Below are positions 1 through 11,019 of a stretch of DNA of 64,000 nucleotides, in pieces. The notes beneath the pieces were generated by a model that saw only the letters and a program-made list of their open reading frames with translations, did not search any database and was not told the DNA's origin. Each line of letters begins with the position of its first letter. Position 1 is the first letter of the stretch. The translations under genes were made by a program, and so were the position numbers. The stretch comes from Stereocaulon alpinum (lineage: Eukaryota > Ascomycota > Lecanoromycetes > Lecanorales > Stereocaulaceae), in the NCBI GenBank assembly GCA_018257865.1, contig JAEUBA010000001.1, positions 248,001 through 312,000 of the forward strand, written 5' to 3'.

Positions 1-2
1 GG

Positions 3-287
3 GATCTCAGCCCTCTGAATAGAGCAAGTGCTGATGAACAGGGCGCACGTGACGGTAAAGACAACAAAAGGGCTGCGGACCTGACGGAAGAAGAGAGAAA
101 GAGGAGATGGGCGGTAATGTTCATGACCGTAGCTGGAATACTGGCGTTCAAGAACGATGCCGTTGGCTTCTTGGCCGGAATGCTATGTCACTGGAGTTTT
201 CAGTTGCAAGACTCATGGGAAGAACGGCGTTCACGATTGGGAGGTTACACTAGATTAGACACGACCCCGCATGATGACGCTGCCTGA
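3..287 (+). CDS. C-terminal end of an unidentified, probably membrane-linked protein (partial)
   Basis: An open frame enters from the left edge and runs 94 codons to a TGA at 285-287. The visible part starts with a charged, Lys/Glu/Arg-rich linker (LTEEERKRRW) followed by two short hydrophobic stretches around WAVMFMTVAGILAF and AVGFLAGMLCHW, then an Arg-rich polar tail. This pattern suits the end of a membrane protein with a last hairpin of helices, but no family is recognised. The gene's start and any introns lie outside the window. It converges on the chitin synthase gene, so the 590 bp between them should hold both 3' ends. Confidence 0.5.
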   Translation, partial: DLSPLNRASADEQGARDGKDNKRAADLTEEERKRRWAVMFMTVAGILAFKNDAVGFLAGMLCHWSFQLQDSWEERRSRLGGYTRLDTTPHDDAA

Positions 288-877
288 GACGCAGATAATG
301 TAATGAGAAGCAGATAACGAAAGCTAGTTTCGCGCCTACACTGCGGGTGCAAGGAATGGATAGATGCCAAGACATAGCTCTGAGAAGTACAGAATCTGAT
401 TCAACATCAAGTAGCGAGGTTGAAGAGTCTGCTAACATACAGGCCCACGGAGCGAACATCGTGACCTATTTGAAGCTCGCTCAGTCATCATCGAGTCATG
501 ATCATGGTACGTTCAAGTCGCTTGAGACGCTGCTTCTTTTAGAATAGTTCTCAACTTAACCTTTCTCATCCTTGTACAGAGGGATACGTTGCTAGTGTGG
601 TTATAAGAGCATGGATGACAATCTTTCGGTACGCGGACGAATAGAAGTGTTCTTAAGGATACCGTATGAGCCGAGGTCAATTTCATACTTTTTAATATTT
701 TCCCTGCTATATACATAGTGGTTCCTTATCTGCCAAAACGCCAGGCTCTATACGCATACTGGGTATGTCAAATATGAACAAGAATGAGAACGGAAATCCA
801 GCTACCAAACTCCTCATTATCGAGAGCACCTAAGATGAAGCCGCTACGTGTGATCAAACGCCACGGAACTAGAAAAC
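288..877. other. Convergent 3' intergenic region
   Basis: This stretch lies between the stop of the left-edge gene and the stop of the chitin synthase. It holds only short frames of 60-70 codons on both strands with no family resemblance. It probably carries the two 3' untranslated regions. I see no RNA gene or repeat in it. Confidence 0.5.
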
Positions 878-3800
878 TTAGGTCAGCGTGCCATATCTAG
901 AGGTATCGGAGCGAACGGAGTGGCTTACCATTCTCACGATCAAGAACCACACAGCGCCACAAAATCTGAACAATGATAACCCTGCCACGCTCCACAAGAC
1001 GACGGCCATGTAGATGGTACTCCTCTGTGGCCCTGTAGGGGAGTCTTTCCCAATCTTCACGCTCTCTAACCCACCCGCACTCAATACAACAGCTGCGAGA
1101 GCAAAATTACAGAACATCCAGATGATAACGACAGCACTTCGGAAACCCTTGTAATAATCTTCCTGGTGCTCGGCGGCAGAAACGACCTTTTCCTCTTTGG
1201 CTGGCTTGTTAGCAAAAAGGCGCATTTCCGTTTCGTACTGGGTATTCAGGTCCGCATCATCCTGAGGAATATCGACGTCGACCTTGCCGCCGGGTTTGAG
1301 GTTGGCTGAGGGAAGCTTCTCGGCTTTATCATCGCCTTTGGTACCCCAAGTTACGTCATGAGTGTTGCAGAAGGCGTAAACGTTCAGGATGTTGATGTAG
1401 GTTGGTGTGAGGAGGAGGTATTGGAGGAACTGTTCCAGGGATGTTAGGAAGGTTAAGAGCTTCGAAAATAGGAGGGAAGACTTACGCAGGTAACAATATG
1501 CCATGGGTCGAAGAAAAGTATGGATATGACGATCCAAAGGACATAAGTAGATAGAAGAGAAACAATGAGTGTGAAGAAGAGCTGATTCTTGTATAGATCT
1601 GTCCAGTTGAAAGTGTGGTCTTTCGTTTCGATTTGGATTGATCTGACAGTGATGAAGACCGAGGCAAAGACTAGGTAGAGCATGATACAGACCCAGAAGT
1701 AAACCATTGACATATAGAATTTGTTCGATCCTTGCGGGCGGTTGCCCAATGCTAGGACGAAACACGTAAGTAGAGTAGCCAGATAGAGCCATTCGAAGAC
1801 CACAGCTAGGATATTACCCGCTGTTGAGAGCAATTCTTTGTCGCCAAGTGAGTTTGTCAATATGTGGAATACCAGGAAGAAGTTACCCTGCCACGAAGTC
1901 AGTATTGGATATCATAGAACTACATAGCATAGGACTTACAATAGCGAACCAAGCGAAGATCATGTTGATAGTTTGGTAGGTGAATTCGAGCAAGAACATC
2001 ATCTTTCGTATAAAGCTGTGATCAGTCCGACTGATTTGATAGAAGTGCACCAGAGCGTAGACAGCCGCGAAGAAGCTGCCGTTCAACCACCTCCTTCGTT
2101 GCAGGATGAATTCAGCCATGGTGTCTGGCACATCGGTTTCGCCTGTCGACGATTTGACGTATTGCAGGATCCATCGGCAGTTCCTTTTAGCCACAAGCTC
2201 GAAGCATAGAATACGATCCTCTGCGAGGTACATGTTGGCGGTGAAAATCCCGGCATCTGCGCCATGCATTTTCTCTCCCTTAAAATACTTTTCTAAAGGG
2301 CCTTGACCAGTCTTATCATTCTGCAATGCAACGTAACGATACGCAGAGAAAGCCCCAGGCAATACAGAGATGAACCCGAATGCTGATTCCAGGGGCTTGT
2401 CCAAAATATTGCTCATCTTGTACTCAAAATTCTGTGTCGCAACCAACGGATTGATGAGCTTCGCTCCGCCACTCAACATGACCTTAATCTCACCGCAAGC
2501 ACCTGCACACATGGGCTCCAGGTCGAAAGCCTTCCATAGATGGTAGATCGAGTCTTTCCCTGGCTTTGTCCCTGCGTCAATGAGCACGCAGATATTAGGG
2601 TCTAAGACCCGACCAAAGGCTTGGAAGAACCATCTGTGTGAATTGATCTTCTTTTGGTTCTTTTCCTTCAAGCAGAAGACCATTTGCACCGGTGTAGAGC
2701 CTTTAGGGATCAACCTCACAATCTTTCCCTTGAGTTCCATTCCAACTTGCGTGGTATACTCGTAGATATGGGCCGTGACATCCTTGCCACTGACCTCCTG
2801 CTTCGCGATGCCGTCTTGGTACACTCCGAGACCTGCCAGAACGGCTCTTGTTCGCGGATTGATCTTTGCACGACCGTCGCTGACTACGCAAACAACAATT
2901 TTCTTCCAAGCCTCTTTACCCCAAGTCTTACTGCTCGATCGTGAGCACATATGCTCTATGTTCTTGAAGACTCCAATCATGGTCCTTGCAAAGAGGAACT
3001 CATCCTCATTGTACATTGTGACCACAATGAAAAGCTCGGTGTGTCTGGGTTTGCGAAATAGCCGCTGCCGTAATGTGAACCTTGAATCATAGTAATCCGC
3101 AGGGTCACAGGTTGCGGCCGAGTAGCGCATGTGTGTAAATTCATCTCTTCCTGGAGGCGCCGCATGGGGGATTTGATTTAATAGCCTCGGAGGTATTGGA
3201 CAATCAAGCACAAGATTCCCATTGAACAGTTGCACCTCCTTCACAGTCTTCCATCTTCTGATCGGTGCAGGAGTTGGTGCTGAGCCTGCTGAGCCACCAT
3301 CATAACCGGTTGGTGCCATACCTGGGCCCATGTCTTGATGATTCGGTCCATAAGGATTGTCTGGCTGTAGGATAGGCTGATGGTCGTTGTCGTCATAGTA
3401 CTGTTGTTGGTCTTGAGACGGGTAATGTGAGAGACCGTCGTCCTCTTCTGGATGTGGCTCGTAGGGTTGAGTGAAGTACTGGTCATGGTGGTCCTCGGGG
3501 GAGATGGCATAATCGTGGCTGGCATAACCGTAGTCGTGCGCTGATATTGGATTGTGCTGTTCGTATTGTTCGTTGTGGTGGTAAGAACTGTCGATGTTCT
3601 CAACTGAGTATGTAGGCTGAGGCGCCAGCCTATCGTCCGAGCCTACGGGTCCCATGGGTATCTGCAAAGGTGCTTGTTGAGGCCTATACGGCCCATCTTG
3701 TAGCTGATAGCCCTGAAGAGGCTGTCCTGGCGAAGGCGATCGCCCTGGACGGTGGGGCCCCATAGAGGGCGAATGGTAGCCTTCCTCGTCTGTGTGCTGC

Positions 3801-3937
3801 CCGAAAGGGTCTGTTGTAGGTTCAGGATGTCAGCATAAAATGCTTCTTTCAGGACGTTGGAAAGCAATCTGAATCTCAAGTTTGACGGGCTCAGATGTTG
3901 GAACGAGTGGAGTCTAACCTAGTCGGTTGTATGACAT
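878..3937 (-). CDS. Chitin synthase, division 1 (probably class I)
   Basis: Plasma-membrane glycosyltransferase (GT2) that polymerises UDP-GlcNAc into cell-wall chitin. Model: exons 3919-3937, 1940-3810, 1486-1887 and 878-1429; introns of 108, 52 and 56 bp; 947 residues, about the usual length. The start was chosen because ATG at 3937 gives MSYNRL, the typical class I opening, and splices in frame into the long exon. An acidic, Tyr/Gln/Pro-rich N-terminus of about 170 residues is followed by the catalytic core with the product-channel motif QRRRW, the EDR motif and GTKPG. The C-terminal half has several hydrophobic helices spread over exons 2-4. Classes I and II are alike, so class I is a judgement from remembered motifs such as SSKTWGKEAWKKIVV. 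It diverges from the phosphatase gene at 4435. Confidence 0.93.
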
Positions 3938-4434
3938 GGTAGGCGTTCAGGGACAGTATAGCCGAGGAATGTAGACAAAGGCCGGGGGCGTCAAGAGTGC
4001 AGAGCGCTGCTTTGTGGGAAACCTCTTAGATCAAGTGACCAGGCTTTCACGATCTTTTGTCACTGTGTACGTCCGTAAGCCAAACGTTCAGGCGAACAAT
4101 AGGAGGCGGTACCACTTACACTTAGGAGTACAAACTTTGCAGTCCACTCAGTAGCCCTGCCCTCAAGACGTTCAGTTCACGATCAGAGCATTTGAAACTG
4201 AAGTAGGGGTAGGGGTTGAAGCCTTGTGACCTGAGCTTGGTAGGCTAGGATGTGGAAGCTGGGATTGGCTGACATGCCCGATCCGTAAATAAACATCCCT
4301 GTGCAGATCTTCAGAGTCAAAGCCACGACAACACGACGCGCTAACACCCGCCTTTGTCCACACATTTACGTACGGACAGCCAAAGGGAAATGACGCGGCC
4401 AAACATATAGCGTCACTGTCGGCGTGTTTCGGAG
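3938..4434. promoter_or_regulatory. Shared divergent promoter region, chitin synthase / LTP1
   Basis: The 497 bp between two start codons that face away from each other must hold both promoters. No clear TATA box or repeated site was found. Short antisense frames here have no family resemblance. Confidence 0.5.
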
Positions 4435-5001
4435 ATGCCTACTCAGAGCAGCATTACGACTACTAACGGGACCGCCTCCGAACCTTCTACTCCGCCTATC
4501 TCAGTCCTCTTCGTTTGTCTTGGAAATATTTGCCGTTCACCCATGGCAGAAGCCGTATTCACTGCGCTCACCAGCTCGGATCCACGCATTTCCAATGTAG
4601 ACTCCGCTGGGACAGGAGCATATCATGAAGGTGACGGGCCTGATCCAAGGACAATGAGCACACTGGAGGATAACGGCATCGTGGACTATGACCATGCGGC
4701 TCGCAAGGTACAGGCTTCGGACTTCTCCGCTTTCGACTACATCTTAGCTATGGACAAACACAATCTGCATGACCTGCAGCGTCTAAAGAGTCGGGTGACT
4801 AGAAAGGATAGTGGTACTACCAGTGAAGAGGTGGGCAAAGTGATGCTATTTGGGGATTTTGGAGGGAAGAAGGGCGAGCAGGTTGGGGACCCTTACTACG
4901 GGGCCAGGAACGGTTTCGAGATTGCGTATGAGCAGATGGTTAGGTTCTCGAAAGGTTTCATTGCGCAAGTTCTTGATGAGACCGAAACTGAATTAGCTTG
5001 A
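4435..5001 (+). CDS. LTP1: Low-molecular-weight protein tyrosine phosphatase
   Basis: Single-exon gene of 188 residues, slightly longer than the 155-160 typical of the family because of an N-terminal tail rich in Ser and Thr and a small lysine-rich insert. The P-loop CLGNICRS (Cys28 to Arg34, the C-x5-R signature) lies right after the first beta strand VLFVC. The general-acid aspartate is in the late DPYYG motif. The SAGTGAYHEG region is also conserved. The enzyme should remove phosphate from phosphotyrosine through a cysteinyl-phosphate intermediate in the cytosol. All catalytic residues are present. It diverges from the chitin synthase; nothing links the two functionally. Confidence 0.95.
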   Translation: MPTQSSITTTNGTASEPSTPPISVLFVCLGNICRSPMAEAVFTALTSSDPRISNVDSAGTGAYHEGDGPDPRTMSTLEDNGIVDYDHAARKVQASDFSAFDYILAMDKHNLHDLQRLKSRVTRKDSGTTSEEVGKVMLFGDFGGKKGEQVGDPYYGARNGFEIAYEQMVRFSKGFIAQVLDETETELA

Positions 5002-6143
5002 GTCAAAGACCAGGTTCGCGACACCTGTCGTTCAGTATCAGAGGCTGGAGCTCTGCTCCACGAGCCCACTTGTTTCAGACCGTTGCTGTTCTACTGTAGG
5101 GACCCTTGATCTATGATAAGTAGAAAGCGAGGCTAAGCTCAGTACAAGACAGATACTCCAAAGCAACTACCTCATAGTATCGTATCGATTTTAGCTGTCT
5201 GAGCAAATTATAGACTCGTAACCGCAACAGCCAGTGTGACCCAACGATAGTGAAATGCCATAGCTTCAGATTCTTGTTCCAACCTCTCTTGTCCTGAGGA
5301 TCCCATGGCGGTTTCAGCAAGACTTGTTCTATGTCTTCCAGATGCTCGCTTATTGCCTCCAAACGGATTTCCAGCTTGTCCGCAGCTATAGGCGCAGGAA
5401 CAGTTGATTGCGGACAGCATCCCTGACACCTGGTCACATATTCACTAAGATTGCAGTCGACTCATCTAGGGGCCACTTCTGGTAGCGAATAAGCTCCTCC
5501 AGTGATGGTGAAAGTTGCTTTGGCCCTTCGTGTATCTCAATTGTCGACTAATAAAGCCCGGTATTGTGGATGCATGTTGAGTCGCTTGTAAAGCTAATGG
5601 AATAACCGTTTGGAAAAGCATTCTCAAGATGAATGCGCCTTGTGCAATTGCTATAGCAAGCCAGGAACCCTGAGTGCTAATAGCCTCATGCATGTAGCGT
5701 TCTATGTTCCCTAAACCAACATTTGTTCGAAAATTCTCAACAGCTCCATGGTTCTAATTGTATATACTGCTGCAGCGCGCCGAAACACTCCGACTGTGAG
5801 TGCATATTGCTATCGTGCGACCCGTAGAATTTGGAGCGAACAGTCAACGACCCATCTATGCAGCCTCATATGAAGTCAAAATTTAAGGACAACGCCAACG
5901 CAGAAGGGTTGTTCTGGACCTAATTGCGAGACGTGCGCTGATCAAAACGAGGGCCCTTTGGCCATTTGGCGCCTTGTGCCCATCCAATGGTAGGCGCCGC
6001 CTTGTGACAACTGATTCCTAGGGCTGTATTGATGGTGGAAAACAGTGGGGAACGAACGTATGCATCCTTCCACAGTACTGTCTACCAGGTGATTACTCAA
6101 GGAGCTTGATCTTGGACTTTTTGGAAACCCATCATTCAATCTA
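5002..6143. other. 1.1-kb region without a supported gene
   Basis: Two minus-strand frames are visible at 5111-5437 and 5466-5693. The first reads as a Cys-rich start (TRCQGCCP) followed by a helical stretch (DKLEIRLEAISEHLEDI). I could not join the two with good splice sites, there is no recognisable family, and neither has a convincing start. They may be a fast-evolving gene, a relic, or chance. The rest (5700-6143) shows nothing. Confidence 0.4.
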
Positions 6144-7622
6144 TCAAATTATACGAACATTATCTGTACAGGGTGTTCGAAACTGCACAGATCTTTCCTT
6201 GTCCAATAAGATTGTCCACCACATGATCATGGTCAAATAGCTCAGGTTAATGGCAACGCGGGTCAGTTCCCATCGAAGACTTCTCACATCGAGCCAATGC
6301 CATATTAGCATCACGATAAAATAAAGTAAGGCGAGGATTATCGAAATGATGACGGACTTTAGACTGGCATCGATTTTGTTCTGCTTGGCGGCTTCCTTGT
6401 TCTTCATTTCAGATCCTGCAAGCTCCGAAGATGTTGCATCCGGTGTAGCTTCTCGCATCTCCCTGTGCTTCGCTCCATCTCTTTTGCCCTGTTGAGTCTC
6501 CCTCTTGGCTGTCCGTGGGAAGCCGTTCTCTGCTGCCTTGGGGATCGTAAGCTGGGCGACGGCCCCATACAGAATTGCAGATACCGTGGGTGCTGAAACT
6601 GTTCTCCCCGGAGTGGCATCGATGTTCCTTAGCTCACTATATCTTTCTTCAATCTTGTCAAGGCATCTCCGTATTTCATCCACATCATCCAGATGGTTGA
6701 TGAGGTGACTTGGGTATAACGCAAGTGCCTCAGCCATCTCCGTCACCTCCCTAGCTTTGAGAGTGGCTTTCAGCAAATTTTTGATCGCATTCTCGAAAGA
6801 ATTGTCCCGGAATAGCGGATGTAATGACCCCTCGAGATTGACTTCTTTGTCACCGGCCTCTAATTTATGAAATTCGCCCTCAAGACCCTGTACGAACTCC
6901 TTATAGCTGGCCTGGGCTGATTGTGCTAGCTCAAGAGCAGTGCTTTGTGCTGAGACCGTCCACAGGTCGTGCTCGATTCTCGCCCTCTTCAAGCTGTCAT
7001 CTGATGACATCAAAGAGGTAGTAGGGACACGGCGATGGCCATCTGGTGACCAAAACTTCGACCTCCATGCTTCATCAAAGGTCTTTGGCGTTGACTGGTC
7101 GTTCTTTCCGCATGCGTGATAACCGCAACTTGTACTCTTGGCATCTCGTTCTGGGAAGAGTCGGAGTCGTGGATTTGGTTCTGATTCGTTCATCCTGTTG
7201 GCTGGCGCATCGAAACATGGGTTTCTGGTCTCATCCAATTTAGCGTTATCGTCACTATCCGGCAACTTCGCTCTCGTTAGGAGTCGATTAGCATTCGAAT
7301 CGTCCATCTCCTTTTCTGACAAGTCCGAAACTTTGCATGAGACTTCATCTGGGTTGCCAACAGTATCGGTGTCATTTTTCTTGAGGCTTGAGGTCGGTTC
7401 CGAGCCCTCCGTCTTGTCTTTAGACAATTCAATGAAGCAGCGTAGGGAACATTCTGGGCTCTTTCCGCCGTCTTCTTCCATGTTCTCTTCGCTCTCGGTT
7501 GGCGTGTGGATGATAGTATCCGACACTGAGCTACAAGCCGAGGTGGGTCGGCTTCGGACACAAACCATCCTCTCCATGGCCGCTACTCGAGGGGAGATAG
7601 CCGTTGTGCTGTCGATATCCAT
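6144..7622 (-). CDS. Hypothetical protein with two C-terminal membrane helices
   Basis: Single exon, 492 residues, no family recognised. The first 200 residues are polar, Ser/Glu/Asp-rich and probably disordered. The middle (about 215-345) is helical, with the look of a coiled-coil segment (SAQSTALELAQSAQASYKEF and following). The end has two hydrophobic stretches, IISIILALLYFIVMLIWHWL and INLSYLTMIMWWTILL, divided by a short charged loop, so the protein is probably tail-anchored by a hairpin with its bulk in the cytosol. A TATA box lies about 140 bp upstream on the same strand, which supports the chosen start. Nearby hypothetical genes at 8082 and 9297 look equally lineage-restricted. Confidence 0.75.
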   Translation of the reverse strand: MDIDSTTAISPRVAAMERMVCVRSRPTSACSSVSDTIIHTPTESEENMEEDGGKSPECSLRCFIELSKDKTEGSEPTSSLKKNDTDTVGNPDEVSCKVSDLSEKEMDDSNANRLLTRAKLPDSDDNAKLDETRNPCFDAPANRMNESEPNPRLRLFPERDAKSTSCGYHACGKNDQSTPKTFDEAWRSKFWSPDGHRRVPTTSLMSSDDSLKRARIEHDLWTVSAQSTALELAQSAQASYKEFVQGLEGEFHKLEAGDKEVNLEGSLHPLFRDNSFENAIKNLLKATLKAREVTEMAEALALYPSHLINHLDDVDEIRRCLDKIEERYSELRNIDATPGRTVSAPTVSAILYGAVAQLTIPKAAENGFPRTAKRETQQGKRDGAKHREMREATPDATSSELAGSEMKNKEAAKQNKIDASLKSVIISIILALLYFIVMLIWHWLDVRSLRWELTRVAINLSYLTMIMWWTILLDKERSVQFRTPCTDNVRII

Positions 7623-8081
7623 GTTGGCCGTTATTATCTTAGTAAAGGTTGAGTTGTTGAAGTGTGAAGGGTTCTTCTGTGTAGCTTTGTAGAAGTTTGC
7701 AAGCTGAGTCTGATGATTTTCTTGTGTGGGAGGGTAGAGCTTTCTGAGATGGGACGGGCAGCTTATATAGTAGCAGAGAAAGAAGGATTGGAATTTGGAT
7801 GGATTATGAAAGTGCGTGTGATTTGTTGGATCGATTTGAGCATGTTTCTACGACGCTAACGTGGCGCTCCAACCTTTGTATGAGAAATGCATGTGATTCA
7901 TGTGGCTGTCTTGGCAATGCGTTGAGACAATACGAGGTTGTAAACGATTAAGCCTAAATTGATTCAAGCAGGCGGATCATCTATTGACTACCGAGCGATG
8001 TACCCACTGCACGATCTTGACTAATGGCCTGAAAACTTCCACAGCAAGTCGAGTTCTCCACTCCATCAGACTACAAGACGC
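7623..8081. other. Intergenic region between two minus-strand hypothetical genes
   Basis: Apart from the TATA box at 7762-7769 I see no gene, repeat or RNA here. It should hold the promoter of the gene ending at 6144 and the 3' end of the gene at 8082-8900. Confidence 0.5.
7762..7769 (-). promoter_or_regulatory. TATA box of the 492-residue hypothetical gene
   Basis: Read on the minus strand this is TATATAAG, 140 bp upstream of the ATG at 7622. A start of transcription about 30 bp downstream would leave a leader of roughly 100 nt. Confidence 0.45.
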
Positions 8082-8900
8082 TCACCAAGGATTTATCCCG
8101 ATCCAATCCGCACTCCACAACCCTTCCATCTTCTCAACTTCCTTGGCAAGACACTCCGCCTCCCACGCTCTCCTGTATGCCTCACGCATGATGTCATCGT
8201 ACAAGCCATCCGCTTTCGTCACATTGAAGATACCCGGCACGAATGCAGCAAGCCAGATCTTCCAACAGTTGTACTGATGATCGAGACTGCAAGCCCATCG
8301 ATTATCTGGATTCTTGATTTTCACTAGAGCAGATACCTCCCTCACCATGTCCATTGTCGTTTCCAACTCGTAAATGTCACTTAGTAGCACTTCGACGTGA
8401 GAGTACATGTAACTAAACATGTCAATCGTTTGACTGAAGACGATGCACGCGGATCCAATGAACCTGTTATCATCCAATAGGCTCTCTACTTCTTGCGCTG
8501 ATTGCCATGCTAGATCCTTTCTCTTGCGCCAGTCCAAATCCTCAATGATAGTAGTGATATCAAACCAGCAAAGATGCACATTGGTCCAGTCCCGCAAGTA
8601 GGCTCTCCTGTTATCCTTCCAGCAACCATGCAGTTCATATAAGACGCTTGTAACAATTTCAACGACATCACGTCGGTAGTCTTCGTTCTTGAGTATCCTA
8701 CCGTACTCTTTGCGATTAGGAAGGACATCCATAGCCGCTTTTGTAATTTGGGCGAGTTCGCTGTTGATATTGATGCGCCCTTCTTCGTCGCGGAGGCGCA
8801 AGGCACTGTCCATGTACTCATCGTCGAAGTCTGGTGTGCGCATCTTGAAGTTCTTCTTGATTACCGTCACGGCAAGTTCGAAGCTGACATATCTGTCCAT
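8082..8900 (-). CDS. Hypothetical soluble helical protein
   Basis: Single exon, 272 residues, ATG at 8900. No family recognised. The sequence is well-balanced, mostly alpha-helical and rich in Trp, Asp and Glu, with no signal peptide, no membrane helix and little low complexity. Examples are the stretches SVLYELHGCWKDNRRAYLRD and MREAYRRAWEAECLAKEVEK. Balanced composition and an uninterrupted long frame argue for a real folded protein. It diverges from the gene at 9297 with 396 bp between the starts. What it binds or does cannot be read from the sequence. Confidence 0.7.
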   Translation of the reverse strand: MDRYVSFELAVTVIKKNFKMRTPDFDDEYMDSALRLRDEEGRININSELAQITKAAMDVLPNRKEYGRILKNEDYRRDVVEIVTSVLYELHGCWKDNRRAYLRDWTNVHLCWFDITTIIEDLDWRKRKDLAWQSAQEVESLLDDNRFIGSACIVFSQTIDMFSYMYSHVEVLLSDIYELETTMDMVREVSALVKIKNPDNRWACSLDHQYNCWKIWLAAFVPGIFNVTKADGLYDDIMREAYRRAWEAECLAKEVEKMEGLWSADWIGINPW

Positions 8901-9296
8901 GACCTCGTATTCGACCTGTCGGCGCAGTGGTTGCTTTTCTGGGTGGATGTGGGAGAATGAGGATGCACGTTGATGTGAGTGTGGGGATGTTGAGCGTTAG
9001 GGGAGGGAAGAAGAAGAAGAACAACCGAGTAGAAGCGTCTGAGTGATCGATTCGAGATTGGGAGTGAAATCTATTCTGCATGTAAAAGTGGATGCAGACA
9101 ATTGAGCAAGTTTTTGAATTTTGTATCTCACACATGAGAGATATATTCTTCGCAATAACATCTCATATATCAGTGTGGGCTTTCAGAGTGCTTCCTTTCG
9201 TGCCATATGTATAGCTAGAGCTCACACAATTCCATCACTTGTTCAACATCGACTACCACTTCGCACGTAACGTGGTCCCCTTTACGAATTATCAGG
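8901..9296. promoter_or_regulatory. Divergent promoter region between two hypothetical genes
   Basis: The 396 bp between start codons facing apart include a short GAA-repeat tract near 9008-9022 and AT-rich sequence near 9125-9165. No clear TATA box was assigned. Confidence 0.4.
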
Positions 9297-10019
9297 ATGT
9301 GTTATATGGAGAGCCCGGTTCCTTCCAGAGTCGAGTTCCTCGTCAGTGCCTTAGAAATTCATCCCAGACATGTCTTCAATGTTAATGATGTCGGCCAAGA
9401 AGATGAGCAAACGCAAAGGAGAGAAGATGAGATCACGCTGTTCCTACATTACTACCGTAGATTCACACAATCTGAAGGCCAGCCATGGCCTGGACACGGG
9501 CTCGCCGAGGAGCTGATAGGATTCGGATTGATGACACTAGAATATATCGTGGCACTCAGGAGCATCGAACTCGGAGCCGGTATTCGGCGGACTGCACCAA
9601 CACCCATGGAAGTCTTCGATGATTTGTCCCTCGAATCGACATTGCCATTTGTAGAAGAGGAAGAGCGAGAAGGAGACTGGGAGACAGCAGGAACATCGAT
9701 CATGAGGGAAGGTCAAGATATCTGGTCTACAAGAGCCCCTTCGCCTCTTGACTTGGGAGAGAGTGAAGAGTCACCAGCAGAGATTGATGCGAGGGACGCT
9801 GGTGCTGAGTGGAGAGATGGTTCGTCTCACAGAGATCATACAGGCCCACAAGTCGGGGAGCTATTACCGACGCATTTAAGTCCTAGGGTGACAATTGACC
9901 TGGAGGAATGGTCCACATCAGTGAATCTCCAGATTGCATCGTTACAGAATTCTGATATTGGAAGTGAGAGGCAAGAGCAAGATCAGCAATTGAATGGCAA
10001 CGGCGACGTTGCTTTGTAA
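9297..10019 (+). CDS. Hypothetical acidic protein
   Basis: Single exon, 240 residues, very acidic. No family recognised. Residues 5-100 could fold into a small helical domain (EDEITLFLHYYRRFTQSEGQ and LAEELIGFGLMTLEYIVALR); the rest is Glu/Asp/Ser-rich and probably disordered. A second in-frame ATG nine bases downstream (MESPVPSR) is an equally good start. It is followed by 271 bp without a gene and then a convergent gene. Function unknown. Confidence 0.6.
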   Translation: MCYMESPVPSRVEFLVSALEIHPRHVFNVNDVGQEDEQTQRREDEITLFLHYYRRFTQSEGQPWPGHGLAEELIGFGLMTLEYIVALRSIELGAGIRRTAPTPMEVFDDLSLESTLPFVEEEEREGDWETAGTSIMREGQDIWSTRAPSPLDLGESEESPAEIDARDAGAEWRDGSSHRDHTGPQVGELLPTHLSPRVTIDLEEWSTSVNLQIASLQNSDIGSERQEQDQQLNGNGDVAL

Positions 10020-10290
10020 GAGAGCATGCGATTAGAGCGACAAGTGTTTAGATGGACATGCCAACGTGCCCACAATTGTTTAAACTTCATTCTCGCCAAA
10101 CGCTATTGCCTGAGTCCTTTTGTCCGAATATTCCTATCATTATGCATGACGCTTCTGAGAATCAACTAAAACGTCATCCGTCTGTTCTGCGGCTGGAGAA
10201 GTGCATCGTTCATGTTGAGTCTAGTGATCGACTTCCATAGGTCAGCCACTCATAAACAATCGCAATTCGGAGCTACCAGCCACCGTACCT

Positions 10291-11019
10291 TTATTCTATG
10301 AATGGAGCTAGCCTGAGTGGAGGTTGCTTGAACACCTGCGCTTCAAATTCCAATTGATCCTTTCCACGCCGATACGTCAGTTTCTGGAAACCACGGTCAT
10401 CCACATATTCCGATTGAGGCAATGGGCCATGATGAAAGTAATGATCGAAGTATTCGATTACAATTGTAAGTTCCAGCTTCCGCGCGAATTGACCAAAGCC
10501 GTAATCGACGGGCTTCGCAAGAGCTCCCTCAGGAAGACCCGTCTCTGCATTGACTTTGAGAGTCTTCAGATTGGAAAGACATTCCAGAGTGTCGAAGACG
10601 GAGGGTAGGAGCCCTATGTGACCTGGCGTCAAGACTTTGAAGATGCTTGTAACTTCCACCTTCTTTACTAGAGCTTTACAGCCTCTGAGTCCTTGAATGA
10701 AGATGGAAAGATCATTCAGTCTACCAACAAAAGTATGCCTGCCATATAAGTTGAAGGCAACTTCCGCAGAGACTTGACGATTGACTCGAAGTAAAGCCAA
10801 GATTGTTTCAGGTATAGGTATGTCGTAGCGAAAATCCGCCCCACGGACTATGTAGTAGTTTCGTATGCGTGGCAGAACGTGAATTCGCTTATCGGGGTCT
10901 CCTTTCTTATAGACAGATTCGTAGATGGCGTCACGGATCTCTCGCGGTACGTCAAGGAATGGCGTAGGAATTGCAGAAGGGATTTCTCGTGAGATGGTAA
11001 GATCCGGTGCGGAATTCAT
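10291..11019 (-). CDS. F-box-like (DUF7730/2EXR-type) hypothetical protein
   Basis: Single exon, 242 residues. The N-terminal motif FLDVPREIRDAIYESVYKKG followed about 55 residues later by LLRVNRQVSAEVAFNLYG is the hallmark of a large class of Pezizomycotina proteins with an F-box-like helix pair and a 'RVNRQV..E...LYG' segment. These families are expanded, poorly characterised and often accessory. No leucine-rich repeat domain follows, so a role as a ubiquitin-ligase adaptor is only a guess. ATG at 11019; the protein ends at the usual length for the class. It borders the decayed region to its right. Confidence 0.7.
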   Translation of the reverse strand: MNSAPDLTISREIPSAIPTPFLDVPREIRDAIYESVYKKGDPDKRIHVLPRIRNYYIVRGADFRYDIPIPETILALLRVNRQVSAEVAFNLYGRHTFVGRLNDLSIFIQGLRGCKALVKKVEVTSIFKVLTPGHIGLLPSVFDTLECLSNLKTLKVNAETGLPEGALAKPVDYGFGQFARKLELTIVIEYFDHYFHHGPLPQSEYVDDRGFQKLTYRRGKDQLEFEAQVFKQPPLRLAPFIE